In this document: positions 61,366-64,000 of the stretch, one piece after another
Layout: every line of letters starts with the position of its first letter
Position numbering within the stretch: position 1 is the first letter of the stretch
IMG/VR virus record: IMGVR_UViG_3300030116_007024
Location: 1-64,000 of that record
Reading direction: 5' to 3' (one strand)
Length of the DNA stretch: 64,000 nt
Origin: a virus
Notes under the pieces: generated by a model
Database searches by the model: none
Seen by the model: only the letters and a program-made list of their open reading frames with translations
Told to the model about the DNA's origin: nothing
Translations under genes and position numbers: made by a program

Positions 61366-61894
61366 ACATAGAAAAGACTTTGTTCAATTAAAAGAATTTT
61401 GTAAAGTTTGTGCTACAAAAGGATACAGAAATAATGTTGATTTTGGAAAATTAAAACTTAACAAAATGGTACCTCCTTATGGACAATATTGGGTTGTTAA
61501 AAGAGATAATAAAATTATTTGTTTAAGTGGTTGCCATAAGTTTCCTGAAATAGACGATACTTCTTACAGAATTTTATTTAGAGCAGTAGGTTTAGAAACA
61601 CGTACTGGATTAAGTAGATATCATTTTAATAGTTTACCATTTTATTGGCATGTAAGACCACAAGTAGAATGGATTAAAAAACAAGGTGGAGAACGTTTCT
61701 TTATAACTACACAAACAGATGAAGGCAGTGATGTATCGGGTAAAATGTTTAGGATGGATAAAGTTATGCATTTACTTGAAAAACAAGGAATACTAAAATT
61801 AGAAACTATTCTAAAAATAGGATACACTAAAGAACATATTTGGGAATTAAATTATGACAAATATTTGTCTAAAAGGTTTAATAAATATGCTTAA
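61322..61894 (+). CDS. GNAT-like uncharacterised protein
   Basis: A 190-residue protein. The central YWVVKRDNKIICLSGCHKF is an antiparallel strand pair like the start of a GNAT acceptor domain, and HVRPQVEWIKKQGGERFFIT resembles motif A-helix-strand, though the R-x-x-G-x-G loop is not recognisable. A long C-terminal helical segment ends in KRFNKY. An in-frame ATG at 61328 is possible. A GNAT-like fold is likely but unproven. The proximity to an adenylating enzyme and a genuine GNAT suggests a role in the same acylation step. Confidence 0.55.
   Translation: MTMTDSGITVEVLSKHRKDFVQLKEFCKVCATKGYRNNVDFGKLKLNKMVPPYGQYWVVKRDNKIICLSGCHKFPEIDDTSYRILFRAVGLETRTGLSRYHFNSLPFYWHVRPQVEWIKKQGGERFFITTQTDEGSDVSGKMFRMDKVMHLLEKQGILKLETILKIGYTKEHIWELNYDKYLSKRFNKYA
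61880..61887 (+). promoter_or_regulatory. Probable T4-type late promoter box (AATAAATA)
   Basis: AATAAATA, one base off TATAAATA, lies 24 bases before ATG 61912 and overlaps the end of the upstream gene. GGAG follows 8 bases before the start. Confidence 0.4.
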
Positions 61895-61911
61895 TAAATT
61901 GGAGTATTATA

Positions 61912-62211
61912 ATGGCAGTAACACAAACTGTTACATTAACAAAAGATGGTGCTACGTTTGGTAGTGCTACCGAAGCCGCTAATCTTTTTATATCTGAATG
62001 TGATGCAGATTCACAACTCACTACCAACAAAACATATAACGAAAACGCCATTGAATCAGGAGATATGATTGAATCTATTGCCTTGACATCCTCAAATGAT
62101 GGATTTGTTGTCACCAGAACATGGACAGATGCAAAATATGCCGAAGCACAATCAACAAAATCTCCACTTACGTTGGGTAGTGGTTGGACAAAAACAAACG
62201 TTATATCTTAA
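61912..62211 (+). CDS. Uncharacterised 99-residue Thr/Ser-rich small protein
   Basis: It has a good GGAG ribosome site and its own late-promoter-like box. The sequence opens MAVTQTVTLTKDG and is rich in Thr, Ser and Ala with alternating hydrophobic residues, suggesting a compact beta-sheet protein such as a small virion or decoration component. No Cys, no membrane segment. One base separates its stop from the converging minus-strand gene. Function unknown; a structural role is a guess from composition and promoter type. Confidence 0.6.
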   Translation: MAVTQTVTLTKDGATFGSATEAANLFISECDADSQLTTNKTYNENAIESGDMIESIALTSSNDGFVVTRTWTDAKYAEAQSTKSPLTLGSGWTKTNVIS

Positions 62212-62212
62212 T

Positions 62213-62818
62213 CTAGTAGTATCCAAACGCCCGGACCTTTTCATTACACCACCAACACTTCTTACATGGCCTTGGCGGATGCATAGTTTCACAACTTACT
62301 GTTAATTTCACTAATTCTTCTAAATTATGTTTTACACAAAGTTTAGCGATATCTTTTTTATTAATTTTTGAAAGAGGACTATAACTTTGTATGTTATTAA
62401 ATATAATATTTTTAAATGGTTGTCCTGGATAATCACGATGTACATCACGTTCTTCCGTTAAAAATTCTGGATCAATAGGATTCAAAGAAAACCCGTTACT
62501 CCATGCATTTAAGTTAAACGTATTAGTAAGAAGTTTTACTTGTTTTTCTTTATTAGCCCTTGCCTCAGTTTTGTTTTTAACATGGGCTATTTCGTGGGCT
62601 ATAATAGAACAATCAGTTTTTTCTTTAACCCAACCAACAACATTTTTGGCATTTAATTCATTATCTTGGCCATCGTTTGCTCTTACTACGGTATATACAA
62701 GAAATTGACTTTTTAAATATTTTGCCATTAGATAAAACAGAATAGCACTATCAATACCACCACTAAGAAATATCCCATATCGAATATTATCAGGCATTAT
62801 TTCTATATTAGTTTCCAC
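62213..62818 (-). CDS. PP-loop ATPase, QueC-like
   Basis: A 201-residue protein starting at GTG 62818 (ATG 62797 also possible). YGIFLSGGIDSAILFYL carries the S-G-G-x-D-S PP-loop, VYTVVRANDG the following strand, and the C-terminus has SCETMHPPRPCKKCWWCNEK with four cysteines ending in RAFGY. That Cys pattern and length resemble QueC, which makes the nitrile of preQ0 and binds zinc. QueC-like proteins in phages support 7-deazaguanine DNA modification, but no QueD/E/F partner is recognised here. ATP-dependent amide or nitrile formation is expected. Confidence 0.7.
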   Translation of the reverse strand: METNIEIMPDNIRYGIFLSGGIDSAILFYLMAKYLKSQFLVYTVVRANDGQDNELNAKNVVGWVKEKTDCSIIAHEIAHVKNKTEARANKEKQVKLLTNTFNLNAWSNGFSLNPIDPEFLTEERDVHRDYPGQPFKNIIFNNIQSYSPLSKINKKDIAKLCVKHNLEELVKLTVSCETMHPPRPCKKCWWCNEKVRAFGYY

Positions 62819-63900
62819 AACGATTCTCTACTATTATGCATTGTTTTGTTGATTGCCTCTTTTACTGTTATACCATTATACTCAGTAATACAATGATCAT
62901 TACCATATGCAACCATATTTGAATTATAACTGTTTAATGTTTCTAAAAATGTTTTTACTGATTGAAAACTCTGTTCAGATGTTTTTAAAATGCTTCCTGG
63001 TAATCTTTTGAGAGCACCGTTCCACCAAAACGTAGATACTTTTTTATTTGGATTGTGTTTATTTAAAATGTTTATTAATGACTTATTATCATTAAGGTTA
63101 CAAAAATGATAATAATGATTGCATTGTTTATACTTTTTCCAATGCTCTAGCCAGTTGGTATCAAATGTTTGTTCCATATGTTCTAAACATTGACTTGAGA
63201 TAGACTTAGAAAACATGTTTAATAAAGGAAATTTTTTATGTAAATGCTCAACCCATAAATTAAAATCTTGTCCATCCCAATGTTCTATAGTATATCTTCT
63301 AATACGTAGGCTAGGTTTACTAATATCAATGTGATGTATATTTGCATCGTCCTTAAATCCATTATTGTAAAGAACATAATTAATATAAAATCCACTACTT
63401 ACAGTCATTGCCCATTCTATTTCTTTGTTAAATGATTTAGGAGTTGGTATTTCGTTATGCATAATGTAACATGTATTGCTATTTTTTAATAATAAATCAA
63501 TAGCACTTTCGTGGGTTGCTGAGAATGTATCTTCAGATGACGAATCAATAAACGGCAAGGGCCAGTTTAATGTTAATTCTTCTCTACCTTTTCCTCCGGG
63601 TTTTATTATAGTAACAGTTGGAGTATCTTTAAAGTTAATATACTCTGCATTACTTTTTTTGATAGGTTCATGCATCTGTTCTTCATAAAAAGTGTATGGT
63701 ATAATAGTTCCACTATCAACAATTATTACATATTCATATCTATAGATATTAACTAAATTCGCATCATTTGTTATTATGAATTCAAAGTCAGGTTTATTAA
63801 TTCGATTGCCCATGCAATAGTCAAAATTTAACTGAGTATAATTTAAAGCGATGTTAGAAATCCAATCACTTTTTTTAGTAATAATTACAAATGCTCTCAT
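62803..63900 (-). CDS. Uncharacterised two-part protein (YDYN/DG Rossmann-like family)
   Basis: A 365-residue protein. The N-terminal ~150 residues include YEYVIIVDSGTIIPYTFY, like a GT-A acidic strand. WAMTVSSGFYINYVLYNNG and NIHHIDISKPSLRIRRYTI with EHWDGQDFNLWVEHLHKKFP parallel the Gly-turn, strand-2 and W-D-G blocks of the products of 42110-43603 and 44357-45235. A C-terminal extension of ~120 residues is unique. Probably a methyltransferase-like fold; function unknown. It starts directly after the stop of the upstream gene and overlaps the PP-loop gene by 16 bases. Confidence 0.55.
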   Translation of the reverse strand: MRAFVIITKKSDWISNIALNYTQLNFDYCMGNRINKPDFEFIITNDANLVNIYRYEYVIIVDSGTIIPYTFYEEQMHEPIKKSNAEYINFKDTPTVTIIKPGGKGREELTLNWPLPFIDSSSEDTFSATHESAIDLLLKNSNTCYIMHNEIPTPKSFNKEIEWAMTVSSGFYINYVLYNNGFKDDANIHHIDISKPSLRIRRYTIEHWDGQDFNLWVEHLHKKFPLLNMFSKSISSQCLEHMEQTFDTNWLEHWKKYKQCNHYYHFCNLNDNKSLINILNKHNPNKKVSTFWWNGALKRLPGSILKTSEQSFQSVKTFLETLNSYNSNMVAYGNDHCITEYNGITVKEAINKTMHNSRESLWKLI

Positions 63901-63999
63901 TTAAAAATTATGATATCCTAATAATACATCATATTTTATATTTGCATAAGGGTCAGGGTTAGTCTCAAACCATCCTTCAATTTGTCTTATATTTCTTAC
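63901..63999 (-). CDS. C-terminal fragment of a gene cut by the window edge
   Basis: On the minus strand the frame is open from the window edge to a TAA at 63903-63901, giving 32 residues ending IKYDVLLGYHNF. The stop directly abuts the ATG of the next minus-strand gene, as expected for co-transcribed genes here. Upstream sequence lies outside the window. No function can be assigned. Confidence 0.55.
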   Translation of the reverse strand, partial: VRNIRQIEGWFETNPDPYANIKYDVLLGYHNF

Positions 64000-64000
64000 T

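Noticed and set aside
1-64000. RiPP (modified peptide) biosynthesis cluster as the explanation for the many radical SAM enzymes
   Set aside because: No small open frame with leader/core features, RRE-like domain, peptidase or exporter was found; the 45-residue basic protein at 20923 and the Thr/Ser-rich protein at 61912 do not look like precursor peptides.
1-64000. CRISPR array, tRNA or rRNA genes, integrase or attachment sites
   Set aside because: No regular repeat-spacer structure, no cloverleaf-like GC-rich segment and no recombinase motif were seen while reading both strands; a covariance-model search could still find a tRNA.

Overview
The window is a gene-packed, AT-rich stretch (roughly 30% GC by eye) with essentially no non-coding space. 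Most neighbouring genes overlap by 1 to 30 bases, many at ATGA or TAATG junctions, and the only gaps are short promoter or leader regions of 17 to about 100 bases. No stretch over 300 bases lacks a gene. Density, small overlapping genes, long co-directional runs and T4-type late-promoter boxes (TATAAATA and one-base variants) at most strand switches and run starts suggest a large T4-like marine bacteriophage, perhaps infecting an AT-rich host such as a SAR11-like bacterium. No capsid, tail, terminase, polymerase, integrase, rRNA or tRNA gene was recognised, so the phage assignment is an inference; an AT-rich bacterial or plasmid island remains possible.

Layout. (1) 1-14299: surface-chemistry genes on the + strand: a DxD glycosyltransferase-like protein, three large radical SAM enzymes, three paralogous putative glycosyltransferases, two sulfotransferase-like proteins, two isochorismatase-fold proteins, an SGNH-like protein and another radical SAM enzyme. 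(2) 14296-21060: an activated-sugar cassette: SGNH hydrolase, nucleotide-sugar dehydrogenase, ribulose-phosphate-3-epimerase-like protein, NTF2-like protein, a fused nucleotidyltransferase-kinase, SIS isomerase, HAD phosphatase, NodU-type carbamoyltransferase and a 45-residue small protein. (3) 21053-34582: two related methyltransferases, a second DxD protein, an unrecognised minus-strand gene, two Fe(II)/2-oxoglutarate (2OG) oxygenases, five radical SAM enzymes (four with N-terminal twitch domains), an SDR-like protein and a minus-strand oxygenase. (4) 34625-45235: SGNH-like protein, oxygenases, amidinotransferase, sulfotransferase-like protein, aminotransferase, three more radical SAM enzymes and two members of an unnamed Rossmann-like family. 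(5) 45259-54471, behind a perfect late-promoter box: an unnamed 605-residue protein, an IPNS-like oxygenase, a radical SAM enzyme, two AspH-like hydroxylases, nitroreductase, another oxygenase, an asparagine-synthetase-like protein and a GNAT-like protein. (6) 59354-54461, minus strand: a small protein, TctA and TctC transporter parts behind an unusual leader, methyltransferase, P-loop sulfotransferase-like protein and oxygenase. (7) 59353-64000: radical SAM/SPASM enzyme, two GNAT-like proteins, a miniature adenylating enzyme, a small protein, and a minus-strand run with a QueC-like PP-loop ATPase, another Rossmann-family protein and a gene cut by the window edge.

The striking property is enzyme density: 14 radical SAM proteins and about 10 putative Fe(II)/2OG oxygenases in 64 kb, interleaved with transferases, amide-forming and adenylating enzymes. 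The most economical reading is a phage-encoded modification island that builds and decorates an unusual glycan or small molecule, either on the virion or on the infected cell. No RiPP precursor peptide, DNA-modification polymerase or secretion system was seen, so the substrate is unknown.
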